Shown here: positions 38,657-51,800 of the stretch, one piece after another
Position numbering within the stretch: position 1 is the first letter of the stretch
Layout: each line of letters starts with the position of its first letter
Assembly: GCA_028023455.1 (NCBI GenBank)
Contig: JAQFVV010012511.1
Span: 558,001-622,000 of the forward strand
Source: Epiperipatus broadwayi
Lineage: Eukaryota; Onychophora; Udeonychophora; Euonychophora; Peripatidae
Length of the DNA stretch: 64,000 nucleotides
Direction: 5' to 3'
Notes under the pieces: generated by a model
The model's database searches: none
The model's input: only the letters and a program-made list of their open reading frames with translations
What the model was told of the DNA's origin: nothing
Position numbers and translations under genes: made by a program

Positions 38657-38854
38657 CTCCCGTAAAGATTTTGCAAATGCATACACAATGAAAACATTAA
38701 TAAATGAATAAATTAATGGTAATTATTTCGCAAATTATTCCATATATACTGGACAGAACAGTTTAACATTTCTATCACATTACATAAATTTCACTTGGTT
38801 CAATGTAAATAATTATTTTTAATTTAGCATTTAATACATATTCTTTTCCAATTC

Positions 38855-38988
38855 AAATAGGGTTTTTCTCAATACAATATTTAATATAATGATTTGCTCC
38901 TAAACATTTTCTTTCAATTTACATAGAGTTTTTCAAACACAATATTTAATATAGCAGTCTGCTTCTAAACATTTCTTTCAAATTAAGA
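38855..38988. repeat. Tandem duplication, about 66 bp
   Basis: Two diverged copies share TTTTTCTCAATACAATATTT / TTTTTCAAACACAATATTTA, then a GC.TCTAAACATTT block. Confidence 0.5.
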
Positions 38989-39606
38989 TTTTTCAGATTT
39001 TTCAGTAATATTCATATAGCATTTATCACATCTATCTATTCTATAATTAAGCAACTTTTGTGAATGAAACACTTATATATCATATGGTTTATTCAACTAT
39101 TTTAATACACCAATTTAGTTAAAACTTTCTTCTCTAAATTCAGTAACTATTACGCACAATCGTTTCATAGAAAATAACAATCTTGTATTAATTATTTAAT
39201 ACTGTATCGAAGACATAAATTCTATATATCAATAATTCTTCAAATTAGGAATATTAATTTATAAGTGAAAGTCTTAATAACTTTATCAATCAAAATTTTC
39301 CTTTTTAATCAATATGATGAGCAATTATTTAATTAGTACGATAATAAAATCATTAGTGTTCACAACAATGATTTTTTCTTTTATGAATAATTAATTCTTT
39401 AATGAATTTTCTCTGAGACAAAAGACAATAATATTTTAAAAGTTTCTGATGAATCATATTATCTTAACAAGTTATAGCAGAATATTAAAATTATGGTAGT
39501 TAACACTAATATAAACCTCCAATACAATTGCTTCCAAATAAGAAATTTAAACCATTCATAATGAATAAAGGTTTTAACTGAATTAGGGATAATTTAAATG
39601 CAATAC

Positions 39607-39707
39607 CTGTAACAGTTTGGCTCCAGAAAACAAAGCTTTCATCATCTTTGGACAATTAATTGACATCGTGTTTATAAATTCTTTCTTTAACATTTGATTT
39701 AGATCCC
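39607..39707 (-). CDS. Candidate exon of an unidentified minus-strand gene
   Basis: The acceptor CCAAAATTAAACAG precedes 101 nt, which end at CTGTTACAG|GTATTG. In phase 1 the 33 codons read DLNQMLKKEFINTMSINCPK then MMKALFSGAKLLQ, a helical, coding-like stretch. The phase fits as a continuation of the start-codon exon at 58380-58263 (phase 1 out) and leads in phase 0 to 38656-38542. Whether these three are truly joined cannot be proven here. An internal ATG means it could instead be a first coding exon. No family recognised. Confidence 0.45.
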
Positions 39708-39801
39708 CTGTTTAATTTTGGATGAGAAACAGTACCTGATATAGTTTTATGGATTCATTTTACTTTAATAAAAAAAAAAAAAAAACATTAAATTTTACAC
39801 T

Positions 39802-39991
39802 TTACTTTGGACTTTCAAATTTAAACTTCATCTGCAAATTCTTCTGGGCAGCAGGAAAAAAAATTTTTTTCTTCAGTTTTCTTCTTTCCTCTTGCTGCCG
39901 CTGCTCTTTTAATACACTTCTCTTGCCCTTTTTAATACATTTCTCTCCAAACATGTGTTCATTCTTATATAGCTTGCTACTGTCAATCATT
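39802..39991 (-). CDS. Candidate terminal exon, Lys/Arg/Gln-rich
   Basis: The acceptor GTTTCTTGTCAATCAG precedes an open frame that starts in phase 2 (a then ATG), runs MIDSSKLYKNEHMFGEKC, then KEQRQQEERRKLKKK and stops at TAA 39802-39804. An ATTAAA signal follows within about 40 nt on the minus strand. The basic Gln/Glu/Lys/Arg stretch predicts a charged helix. A possible donor AA|GTAAAG overlaps the stop codon, so an internal exon is also conceivable. No family recognised. Confidence 0.35.
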
Positions 39992-40042
39992 CTGATTGAC
40001 AAGAAACATAATTTCCTATTTATTTCATCACCATTAAAGTAA

Positions 40043-41591
40043 CAGTTAATTGGTTTTTATAGTATAAATTTAAAATTAGTAACAAAACAGCCAATTAATC
40101 ACGTGGTGGTCTAGGAATTTTTATAAATACCAAGTTATATTGTTAAATAAAAAAAAATAAAATAAAAATTATTTAATTTTTTCAACTTCTTTAAACTATT
40201 TTAAATTTTATGAATGAATAGTTTTAGAGATTCACTACCACTGTATTTAAAATTTTTAACCAAATAAAAATGCTCTAGAATGATATTAAATCTTACAAAC
40301 TAAAGAAATATTTCCAATAACGAATAAAATTTAAAATTATTATTACAAGTATGCATACCCACACACTTAGAAATCATTCCCTATCTTTTAATTATTAAAA
40401 GTTTCCTTGAATAACAATAAACTTATTTACTTATGTTAAATTAAACCAATTTTAATTAAACTCTGTCTTAATTTTACTACTATTATTTAGACAAATAGAC
40501 TGATTACTATTATGAATTATTTTAAATAAATATTCTACTTGAATTATAATAACTACAACATTTAATTTTTACTATTATAAATTATTTTAAATAAATATTC
40601 TACTTGAATTATAATAACTAAAACATTTAATTTTTACTATTATAAATTATTTTAAATAAATATTATATTTGAATTATAATAACTACTCCTTAAATTTTAA
40701 CATTTAATTAATTTAATTAGTATCATAATTAATTCAGCACTAATCTAGTTATTCTAACTTGTATTAAATAATCTAAATTTCAATATGATTAGCTATGTTT
40801 TAGATTTAACTTATTAACATATACTTTAATTATAAGTTTTAATATTTTAGCAAAGCAATCAAAACATTTCATGACAAATATTTTAAACAATGACTATTTA
40901 AATTGTCTTTGCTTATATAATTATAGAGCTAGGTAAACTTAATAAATTCTTCTCAGAATTTTTTTTCTAGTTAAATATCCACAATAATGAAACACTAGTT
41001 TTCTTGGCAAAATCAAAGATCACAATATATATATATATTGATTTTAATTTATATCAATTTGTTAATAAATTTTAAATTACTTTAAAACCAATAAACTTGA
41101 TTGTCATTCAATTTTACATTATAAATTTATTGGTTAATTGTATTTGGATGAGACAATATTCACAAATTGATTATACCACATAATTCATTAGAAGCAGTTA
41201 TAAAAATAATTCGGAAATCAGGATGGGTAAAAAAATGTAATTACATATCATTTTTTCTGTATTAACTTTAATGTTTATTATCTAATCAGGTATAGATTTC
41301 ATACAATAACAAATTAATTGATTTAACATTATTAAATACATAAGTAATTGCAGGGTTATTGTAATTATTTTGTTAGTAATAAGTAATAGATATACTAAAA
41401 TAGAAAGTATATATAAATTGATTTGATGATTTAAAAAGATGCAAATATGATAATTATTGAAAATAAGTAAAGGTAGTTGCAATTGTTCACATATTTTATT
41501 TTAAGTCAATATTGATTAAAATAAATATTAGATTAAGTTAATATACAGCCATAAAGATCATAATCTTATTCAATTATAAAACTAGTAATAC
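40043..41591. other. A/T-rich sequence, no gene seen
   Basis: No coding signal. It contains the 65-bp tandem array at 40504-40690. Confidence 0.5.
40504..40690. repeat. Tandem array, 65-bp period, three copies
   Basis: ACTATTATAAATTATTTTAA recurs with its start at 40506, 40571 and 40636, exactly 65 bp apart. Copies differ by only a few substitutions, so the array is recent or homogenised. Confidence 0.85.
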
Positions 41592-41887
41592 CTTCAACAG
41601 ATACACCTTAAACATGCTTACGTGACAGCCAATCAGATGGAATAATGACATCACATGGAACTTTCAATTCTCAAACACAAGTCAGAACTATCAGAAAAAG
41701 TTGGGTCCATCTTTTTCTGATAATTCTGACTTGTGTTTGTGAATTGAGAGTTCCATGTGATGTCATTATTCCATCTGATTTCTGATAGTTCTGACTTGTG
41801 TTTGAGAATTGAGAGTTCCATGTGATGTCATTATTCCATCTGATTGGCTGTCATGTAAGCATGTTTAAGGCGTATCTGTTGAAGATT
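41592..41887. mobile_element. Foldback element with duplicated right arm
   Basis: The left arm (41592-41700: CCTTCAACAGATACACCTTA ... ACACAAGTCAGAACTATCAG) is matched in inversion by a full right arm (41781-41887). A partial extra right-arm copy (41711-41780) lies between them. The block GGAATAATGACATCACATGG therefore occurs once on the left and twice, inverted, on the right. AAACTAGTAATA occurs just outside both ends, near 41579 and 41942. Confidence 0.8.
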
Positions 41888-41939
41888 TTAGCTTTCACGT
41901 TATTACAATATTATCTGTTTACGCTTGATAAATTTGATA

Positions 41940-42960
41940 TAAAACTAGTAATAGTAATATATTTTATTCTGTTACAAATTAGTGATAGGCTTTAATTATA
42001 TTTAAAGTTCATTAGTGTGGATTGTAAATTTAGTTTAAATATTAATATTTGACTATAATAAATATAACAATCTTTCATATGCTTTGATAGTTATAGTCTA
42101 AAGTTTTAATAACTTAGCTTTAATAAACAGAAAAGTAATTGGATGTGATTTGTCAATTGTTGGAATAAGCATCAAATAGGAATCTATCATTCATTATATA
42201 TATATATATTATGATTGGTTTTATAATAGTAGGATTTTATTTTATAATATATTAAGTTGATGAAATTGAAAAGATACACTGGGATAATTGAATTTGGATT
42301 AAGTATTTAATCTTATTATAATAGACTTAGTTAATAAGAATATATTGATATTAGTGGAACAGTATTTTTATTTTATTTAGCTATAATTAGGAATCAATTA
42401 TAGTTATATAATATGTTGTTAGATATCATTGATATTGTAAACTTGTAGGGCATATTGAGATTATTTCATCAATCTATGAATCATTTCATTTAAATTCAAA
42501 TATCAATAATGTTTGACTTTTGGTACAAGTTTGTATTATTACAGTGTGTTGATTCATAAGGAATATTAAAGTTCATCTATGTAATTCTTTGTCATTATTT
42601 TCATTCTATTATAAGGGATCTATATTATATGTATATACTGTTATTTATAGGACAGTGACAGTTAGTTTTATTGCTTTACCTTTCATCTATTGCAAATAAT
42701 ACTTATATTTTAGGGTAGTTTGAAGTAATATTTTATTTGTTTGAATCTGTTCTAAATGCTATTGGAATTTATAAGGTCATAACAAAGATTATTTTCATTC
42801 CTTTATTAATTTAAGTGTTATTCATTGATATTTATTTTAGTTTAGTTTATTATTTTCATTCTGTTGCAAATAACCCTACAATTCATGGGCATTATTAAAT
42901 TAGTATTGTTTTTCCTTAGTTTATTATTTTTATTCTATTATAAATAGTGATCAATAATTA
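41940..42960. repeat. Degenerate tandem-like array
   Basis: A motif of the form TTTTATTCT.TTACAAAT followed by AGTGATAGG recurs in diverged form near 41958, 42596, 42690, 42853 and 42925, with T-rich sequence between. The spacing is irregular. It may be an old minisatellite or a dispersed repeat fragment. Confidence 0.4.
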
Positions 42961-44164
42961 GGCAATGACTCAGGATGCAGCATGGCCCACCTATTTATTC
43001 TCTTACAATATATATAAACAGTTAAGAATACCAAAAATATAAATAAAAAAAATACTATTGTAAGTTGAATGTCAAATATTTTTTAAACGATCTCAGTTTC
43101 AATTGATTTACAAAATGTTCTAGTTCAGAAAATGTAACATAAGCGACCTAAGCAGACTATTGAGCATGATAGTTCCATTTAATTAATTGAGGTTTTGTTT
43201 ACTTTCTATATCTGAAAATTGTTCCAAGAATCTTTAATTTGAATTTGCTTACCTACCACTGTATTCATCCATATTCATCTAGTCTATGATTTAATACTTC
43301 ATATCAGTTTCACTCAAAGGAGTGAAAATAAATTATAACAAAACTAAAGTAATGATTAATAAATTTATATTGCCCGAGAACATTATACTTAATGGGGGAA
43401 AAAACTGAAATGGTGAATAGCCATATTTATTTAAATAATTATATTCTTATATTTAAAAGGCTTTTAATTGGTACTTGTATTCAGTACATCTTTCCTGTTT
43501 GTCTTATAGATTAAAACCTGTATTATGAAATATAAAATGAAATAAATATTATAAGTATAAAAAAAAACTTGTGCTGAGAATAAGCAGAAAAAAAAATGAA
43601 TTGATTTATTAGCTAATATATGTGATTACTTCAAGTTATTTCTTTGAAATGCAATCTTTCATTTTGTCTTCAGATTATAACATGCACCTTAAGATTTATA
43701 TTTTCAATATTCTCAAATTCTCCCATCCTAAGAAAATGTCATAAGGTGATTTATCTTTTGTAATATTTCAAATTCTTTTATTCTACTTATCAACTGCATT
43801 TTTCTTAGTATCTATATTTTGAAAGGTTCTAATTACTTTTCTTTCCTTTTACTGAAAAACAATTCTTTCTTTTATCCAGTATTAAACTGTTTAGAAAATA
43901 ATCAATAAACTTCTTTTTTAGATCCAATTTACTTATTCAGTCAATTCTGATAACAATAAGAAGAAAATGAAATATAATAACTGAGAAATAACAGATGTCA
44001 TGATCTTTCCCTCAGTCGTACTTTACATTAGTCATTTACAATATTTATATCACAAATAATACTGTTTCATTGACAATAGCAAGAGCCAAATAGGTTGCCA
44101 AAACTGCAATGGTGAAGTGTAATATTAATAATTTTTATTAGTTATTCATCAGACTAGAGATTAT

Positions 44165-44397
44165 CCACTTAATGAATAATATTTCTGTAATGTAATTTTC
44201 ACTACATCTCTCACACAAGCTGGAGACTGGTTTCTATCTATTTTTAACACCTTGTGAAGGAATTCACATGCCTTTAATCATAAGTTTATGATTATGCCAC
44301 TCCACAAAATATTAAAGGTGAATAGAAACCAGTCCCTACTTTGCGTGAAAGTGGTGTTGTGAAAATTAGACTACAAAAATATTTTCTAAGTGGTAAT
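44165..44397. mobile_element. Short foldback element (MITE-like)
   Basis: Arms of about 75 bp: GGAGACTGGTTTCTAT faces ATAGAAACCAGTCCCTAC, and further out CCACTTAATGAATAATATTT faces AATATTTTCTAAGTGG. The loop contains a second small palindrome, CATAAGTTTATG. No coding capacity. Confidence 0.7.
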
Positions 44398-47300
44398 ATA
44401 TTTTAATTATAACTATTTTCCAAGATTATAATAAATTTTTTAGAATATAATCTATTTTAATCTCTTTTAATATGTCAGATTCTCAAAGTCACAATACTCT
44501 TATAAATTTCAAATCATAACCAAATACAACATGAAATGAATAGTTCTATGTTTGATTATATGTTTTTGTTATTTCTTTAATCTATCTTGTTTGTTAAATT
44601 CTTTTTATCTTTATTGCATTTTTTAATATGAATTCCAAAATTTTAACACTAATCCTTAAGCACTTGAATTCAATACTTTTTATTATATTCAAATTATATA
44701 AAAAAAAGCTTTAGTGAAGATTGTAGATCAGTCTAAACTATAAGTAAATAAAGCTATAATGAAAATACTAAATTCAAATACAGAACAATTGGATCTTTTT
44801 AGATTTTTTAATAGGAACTATTCCTCATTATAGGACTATTTGCCCAAAGAAAGATAATTTTAATATAAACATTTACGTACATTCTTTATTAAAAATACCT
44901 TTAAAATGCTTTCACTTGTCTTTGAACTACTATCAACTACAAAATCTAATCTCAGTTAAAATTAATTATTAATTTTCATATCTATTAAATATTATATCTA
45001 TTTAAGAGGATTGGTTAATTTGTATGTCAGATCTGCCATTATGAAGCATATCAAGAATGCAGTACACTAGTAGATATATTTTCAAAAACATGCTTATTCC
45101 ACAGAATTTATGTTTATATATAAACTATTATAATATACTATACTGAACTCCCCACTACATCTAATTCAGGCCAATACTTTACAGCACAATAAATATACCC
45201 AATATCATGTTGCCTTATCATAAATATATTAACTATATGAATACTATGACTTATTTGGCAGTGTTTTTTTTATACCAAACTGTTATGATAATGATAAACA
45301 GATGTTCCTGACCAAAAAAGTAAGGCAACAAACTTTCTCATGGCTAAAAACATTTTTTATAGGGTATTTATTCTTATGTGCCACTTTCATTGTTGAAATA
45401 ATACCTTAAGGTACCCTTTGGCAACATTATCATGCAATCATTTCTCAACTGCTCATCTAAACATGTATTTTCTCAGGGTGAGCAGACAACTAGATTTAAA
45501 AATAATATGAATAAAAAATAATAAAATTTATTTACAACTACAGTATTTATAATCATTCTAATCTATTTCTATATCAATGAAATACATATAAGTGTAGGTA
45601 TATTCAGGTAGTGATATATTCATATTGGAGAAAGATCATTTAATTTAAATGAACTTAATCCTCTTACATAAACTACTGATCCTATATTCACACAATTATT
45701 AATAGTAATTAGTAAATCAATACATGATCTAATAATGATGAGTATTAAAGATTGACAAAATAAATAAATATTAATAAATCTGTTATCGTAAATATTAAAT
45801 CTTAGGCACAGAAAAAAAAAATACATATCAAAATTAACATGTTTGAGATTAATAAATATAATAAGTACACTTATACACAACTATAGTGAAGTTTGTTATT
45901 TCTATAAATTAAATAAACTTAGTGCTTTTGAGAACAATGAATATTAAAAGATGTGTGATAATAATTTTAAATATTAAGCAGAGAAAATTAAAATAATTTT
46001 TAATTTATGTGGCAATCACTTTTAAAGGTCTTTTCCTCTAAATAAAATGGATTTACTCAATACTTTCAGAGTTCTGCTTTTACAACTAGTCAACTAGAAT
46101 AGGTATGAACTTTTTGGATATTTATTTGATTTAGCTCTTCTCTATTATTAAAAGGTATAATGAAAATATGTATGGATTGTGTGGACTTAATAGATAGGGG
46201 AGAGAGGACAATCAATTACTTGTTATTCCATTAACTGGAGATATGGGTAGGAACAACCTACTTTTAAAATTGACAGAAGGCTACTCAGTTCCAGATTTTG
46301 ATGACCAACATACTAATAAAAGGCTTTATCCATCATAGAGAGACTTTCAACCATCGTATGTTTTCATGTTAATTTAATCAAGAGTTTCATAATATAGCAG
46401 CTTCTTAAAACACAAGGAAATTCTGTCCTGATCAGCTAGAATGAAATTAAGTCTTGAGTTAGTGATTTGCTTAAAAGATTTTCATATATTTTCTGTAAAA
46501 TAGTATGCTCACTCATATATGGTGGCAGAATATATAAAGAAAAGCACATAACTGTTAAGGGAATGAATTTAAATGTGTGCAGTTAAATGAAAATATTTAA
46601 TTGCATATTCAAAAATTGTGAGCACTTTTTATACAAAGGCACAGTATTCAACAGAATACATTAATGCTAAGGAAGCTGTTCCTTAAAGTATTTGCATTCC
46701 CATATTATATGGGATAGAGTTATGTTGCAGAAAATTACTTTCATTTTATGAAATATTTCTCTGTATTTTTATGGAATACTGTCATTGAAAAAGATTTCCA
46801 AACTTGTCATATTTAACTATTTCTGATAAGATTATCTCAAGATCAAGGTAATATCAGCACATATACTAACTAAAGAAAGTCAATGAAATAAATTGGTCTG
46901 TAAAACTTTGTATTTGCTATAATTATCATTTAAAGATATTAAAATTTATCAAATAAATTAATACGTTTATTGCATTTGGGCTTTTGGAAGACAATTTTTC
47001 CAAACATTCGTAAACTGAGATTAAATCAATAAAGGTAAGATCAGTCTCTATTTTTAAAGTTTTTCCAGCAGGAATAATTAAAGATAGAACTTATTCACAA
47101 GAGTTTCACAAGCTCAGCCTAGTCTAAAGGGAATGGTTCTCAACTAGTAGCATAATTCTTATTATGATCAATACTTAAAAGAGCTTGTAAAAAATACACA
47201 ATGATAATGAGCAATATTTTTTTTTTTTGGATCATTATTAGTTTTAATTAGATTTTAAGATTATTATAGATTTCATGCCAGTTTGGAGCAGTTTTGTAGA

Positions 47301-48655
47301 AATAACATTTATGAATAATTTTGTTAACTATGCTTTGGCTCTACATTTTTTATTATTATTATGTCAATGTCAAATTTTAGTTTCCTAATATCTACTGGTT
47401 TTATTAGATTTAAATTAGAACATTGTTGAAAGAAAATTATGTTATTCTACTTTAAAGATAATTCATCAGATTTAGTCAATCTTCAAATTGAAAGTTTGAT
47501 GTCAAAGGCTTGAAATTTCATTAGGAGTGGTAGCAATATATTTTTTAGGGTTTCTGCACCCATCAAGCATTCATAGAAAAAATTATGTCTTTCAACTTAA
47601 AGTTAGAACTTTTGCTTTTCCATGATCTATCTCCATCTTTCTTTTGTGTCATTATCAAGAAATTTTATAAGATTGTCAGAAATTTCTGGATTTTTAGAAG
47701 ACAGATATTGATTATAAATAGTAATGCAGGCTTTATATTAATTTGAAAAAAAAAAGTTTATAAAATCACTGAAAGGATTGAACAAGAAAGAATGACCGAG
47801 AGAATATTAATTTGCTTTCAAGATATTCAGCATATTGGCTCCAATCAGCTTTCCTAAAATTTAAATGGATAGTTTTCACTTATAAAAATGTGAATTTAGA
47901 GAATGATAAAATATAGTTAACATTGGGGAAATGGTTGAATACAAATAGTTAAGTAATTAACAAAGTGCAATTTTAATGTAAAAACAAATCATGGATCATC
48001 AGCATGAATGAAAAGTTTCTCTTTGCTTGTCATTGTAAAATATATGCATGCTGTTTAAAGCTATTCAATCTAAAAAAAACCTTTATAAAGTGAAGGCAGA
48101 TCTGGAAGAAAAGAGTAGAATTTGTGAATATTGAATAGTTTGTAAACATTGCATATATAAAAATTACTTATTCAAATAGTAATAATTATATAATTTGAGC
48201 CATATTCAATAGAAATTGTTTGCTTTGTTAAATGGTTTGAAACAAACTAGCCAAACTGTTTTACTTACACATTCAGTCAAAAACTAAAATAAAGCAAATA
48301 ATTTTTAAAAGATACACATAATTAGAGGAATGTCATACATGTTAATTATATTAACTTTGTTTTTGTATAAAAGATTTTTATTTTTAATTTATATTCTCAA
48401 TGTTTAGTTAAATTAATTCTATAGCATTCCTATTTGAAAATAAAAAAAAAATTTCTGGAGAGGATATAGTTATCAATATCATATAATCATTTTTCATTTT
48501 GGGAATGTTGATTTTTCACAAATAAATAGCCTTTGAATAACTATTTCTAATATATCTATAATGTGATTTCATAATTTTCTGTCTAATTAAACTAAGAGTT
48601 CATCAAAAAGTGAAATCTAATTTCCAATAGAGATAATGGTTTGTTAAGTATAAAA
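44398..48655. other. A/T-rich sequence, no gene assigned
   Basis: I found no exon with convincing splice sites. Between about 46100 and 47700 the composition is less A/T-biased and the minus strand has short protein-like fragments broken by stops. That fits an old unrecognisable mobile element, but I cannot name it. Confidence 0.4.
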
Positions 48656-49298
48656 GTAAGAGTACCAAACTCTCCATATAGTAGTGCCACCTAATGCAAA
48701 CCTTCATAATCAATGGATGAAGGAAGCTTTGTACATAAAATCCCTATCTAGTGCCTACTCATCCAAGAATCATCCCCAGCCTAGTTTCTAGCTTGTGACT
48801 TTCATCAGTGAGGAGCCTTGGATTTGAGACAACTGCACCTAGATCTTAGGATCTAATACAACCCTCCAGTGGCTATCTTTTACCTATTTGCTTAACTATA
48901 AAGTTAGGAACCCAAAATAAAAACACCATAATGTTTCCAACCCAAGCTCATTTGCTTATATAGTCATATAGATTTGAAATCAGTTCAGCATCTATACATT
49001 TTGTTGTCTGGTTTTTCAAAAACCATAGTCACCATTATCCTATGAGCAAGATAGGTATAAAAACATCAAAACATCACATGATCAAAATGTACAGATGTTG
49101 AACTGAGTTCAGATATATATGACTACAAGTAAATGAGCTTGGGTTAGAAACATTATGGTGTTTTCATCTTGGATTTCTAGTTTTATAGTTAACCAAATAG
49201 GTAAAACATGACTGCTGAAGGCACAAACCTTCCTGCACCCATTGATTATAAAGACTTGCATTAGGTGCATTACTGTATGGAGAATTTGATACTCTTAT
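48656..49298. mobile_element. Double-layer foldback element, family A (copy 3)
   Basis: The outer arms are inverted: AGTACCAAACTCTCCATATA at the left, and the complement of TATGGAGAATTTGATACTC at the right. The left outer arm carries CTTAGGATCTAATACAACCC and a TCATCAGTGAGGAGCC block, shared with the element at 12371-12720. An inner palindrome (48877-49207) pairs TACCTATTTGCTTAACTATA with TATAGTTAACCAAATAGGTA, and ACACCATAATGTTTC with GAAACATTATGGTGT. So one foldback sits in the loop of another. Confidence 0.75.
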
Positions 49299-49457
49299 TA
49301 ATTGCATGTGTATGCATATGAAATGGTAATCAGGCGATGTTTTGATGGTTTTAAGTATAAAAATGTTACTTACAAAATTGCTATTTCAATCATAAGTTAA
49401 ACAATTTTTCAAGCATTTAAAACTGATAAGCTAGTCTATAGCATTTTGTACAATAAT

Positions 49458-49582
49458 CTAATCTTTTTTCTCATTATTTTTTTCCATAGCTTTAGCCTTA
49501 TGTGAATTTATTTTCAAACTAAATTTTCTACAAACTCTGCCATTTCTACATATTTTAAGCACATCTTCACAATTTGCAAATT
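49458..49582 (-). CDS. Candidate terminal exon, unidentified
   Basis: The acceptor TGATAATATTGCAG precedes an open frame that in phase 1 reads FANCEDVLKICRNGRVCRK then FSLKINSHKAKAMEK and ends at TAG 49458-49460. Its entry phase is compatible with the start exon at 58380-58263. No clear polyadenylation signal follows. It could be a real terminal exon or chance; I see no family motif. Confidence 0.3.
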
Positions 49583-49640
49583 CTGCAATATTATCAGAAA
49601 ATGTGTTAGAAAAAAAATCTATTTTCAATGTTAATTCCAT

Positions 49641-51068
49641 TTTTAAAGAACAACATTCACTAACAACTAATATAAATATATATGTTATATATTTTTAATG
49701 TATCATTTCTTTATAATAATGACTTTTCTATCTTTAATCACTACTACATTTTTCCAATTTTGCTTTTCCCAGTCCAAATAATTTCAAATCTATTTTTTCT
49801 TTATAATTAATCTATTCAATTTATACGTTTCATTTATGTTATTGGATGTTTGAACATTTTCAAAAGAATATACATTTGATTAAAATTAACATCCTATTTC
49901 GTTAATTTCCCTTCTAATAAATTTCTTCTAGTTCTATTTATTTTACGTCTCAATTCATTGTTAAAATTTCTTTATATATTTTTGCCTTCTACAAAATTTA
50001 TAATTTTTCTCTCTAGTATTACATTAAATGTCTCATTATTAAATCAAGTTTTTTTTTTTGCTCTAAGTTTTTTTAAAATGTATTATCTTTAGAGTAGTGT
50101 CTTTTAAATTTTCCTTGACAGTTCTCATGTTTTGTTTAAATTTACTTTATTAATTAATCTATCATTATTTACCCATATTATCTTAATCAACAATCATAAA
50201 ATTTTTAACCACTATTCCCTTTTGAATAATTAATTGCCTACTGCTTTCTTGTCTCTATTCTTACTTTTTAAAACATATTTTCAATATTACCACTATTAAA
50301 TTTTAATCTGAATCTATATCAGCTTGAAAATGTATTATGAACTTTTGCAATTATTTCAAAAGCTGTTGTGAATCAAATTATAATCTATGTGATAAGATAT
50401 TGAACTATTTCCAACATCTATCAATAAATAATGAATGTAGAGAAAATTTTAAACTTTATTTAATTCAAATATAAACAAATTGTTAATAATAACACACAAA
50501 TAGCCAATACAGGTTAATAATGACACAACATTTCAAGTAGTATTATTCTCCACTCTTCTACAAGTCTCACTGTCATTACTAATCTGTGTTGATTATTTGT
50601 GTTATTACTAATAAGTTGTTTGTATTTGAAAAATTTAAAATTTTCTATACATTCAACATTTATTGATAGATGATGGAAATAGTCCAACATATGATCACAT
50701 CTCAATATACCATCATCATAAACCTTCAGGCAAATTATAATCTAATCAAAATCTATTCTTATCACCTCAAGCCTTCTCTTGTGATTTTAAAATTCAAGTA
50801 ATGACTAGTACCATATTATTTTCTTTACAAAAACTCATCAAAATCTTTTATTTACTCATTTCTTTTCCCTAATATATAATCTGCAAAAATTTTTTCATTT
50901 AAGCATTCTTATCATAGAACTAGTGTATCATTACACAATTACTTTAATTTTTTCATATGCTTTTCTATTTTATCACAATGATCAATCCCTTGGAAACATC
51001 TTTAGACTATTGTTATGTTTATATGTAAGCTAGAAAAATAGTTATAAACATTTAAGCGTTATAAATAT
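49641..51068. other. A/T-rich sequence, no gene seen
   Basis: Only T-rich and A-rich stretches and short chance reading frames. Confidence 0.5.
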
Positions 51069-51240
51069 TGTGCCGGTCAAAACATGTTTAACCATCTAAC
51101 ATGAGCTGGAACTCACAAAATGTACTTCAAACCCAGTCTAGCCAGAGATTTAAGTCAGGGACCAGCTTGGATTCGAACCCACTCTCTATGCCCCAGATCA
51201 AACACCTAATGAATAACATAATAGTGATGGCACATGAGAA
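51069..51240 (-). mobile_element. tRNA-derived SINE
   Basis: On the minus strand GGGTTCGAATCC (51169-51180 on plus as its complement) is a perfect RNA polymerase III B box. About 30 bp upstream TTATTCATTAGGTG is an A-box-like stretch. The spacer, GATCTGGGGCATAGAGAGTG, is where a tRNA anticodon arm would be. The body continues to TTTTGACCGGCACA at 51069-51083. The same terminal sequence, TGTGCCGGTCAAAA, also occurs at 60101. Confidence 0.6.
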
Positions 51241-51579
51241 TTAATCTTAATCCGGCTGAATAGCAAAGCTGAGCAAGACAATGAGACATTTATTAACTAT
51301 GACTATATTAAAATAATAGATAAGCATGGCTGTAATATGTGGAAGTGGAGGAAAAGGAATTTGAACTACTCAAATAAGTTAGACAATAAAATATATTTTA
51401 ATATACTCACAAATTAATATACATTTATAAATTAATTATACACATTAGTGTGTGCGTGAATGAGCAAGCGATTACATAGTGTCATTCACGCTATTATTTC
51501 TCATATGCTCTTTATTAGCTAACTGATATATTATAATAAACACACATCTTTGGTGGGTCCAATATTAAAATGCCAATCG

Positions 51580-51800
51580 AATATTAGAAAGAATTACATA
51601 ATACTGCCATTAACACTTTGATTTACGGTTCAGAAACATGGTGACTAACATATATTTTTCTAGGAGCCGAAATTCATTATACATATGACATAAACTATTT
51701 TCACGCCATTGAGGTCGTGAAAATAAACAAAATATATTTGAAAAACATATTTGAAAATGACATTTGATTAGATGATAAAATATTTAATGAAAAATTATTT
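51580..51800 (+). pseudogene. LINE 3' remnant with YGSETW motif
   Basis: A plus-strand frame reads LTLIYGSETW before a stop. A short open stretch follows (NYFHAIEVVKINKIYLKNIF), positioned like the conserved segment after 'LLYGSETW' in non-LTR retrotransposon ORF2 proteins. Stops and shifts occur throughout and no catalytic block is present nearby. Downstream sequence to about 52400 is G+C-richer and may belong to the same or another dead element. Confidence 0.45.
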
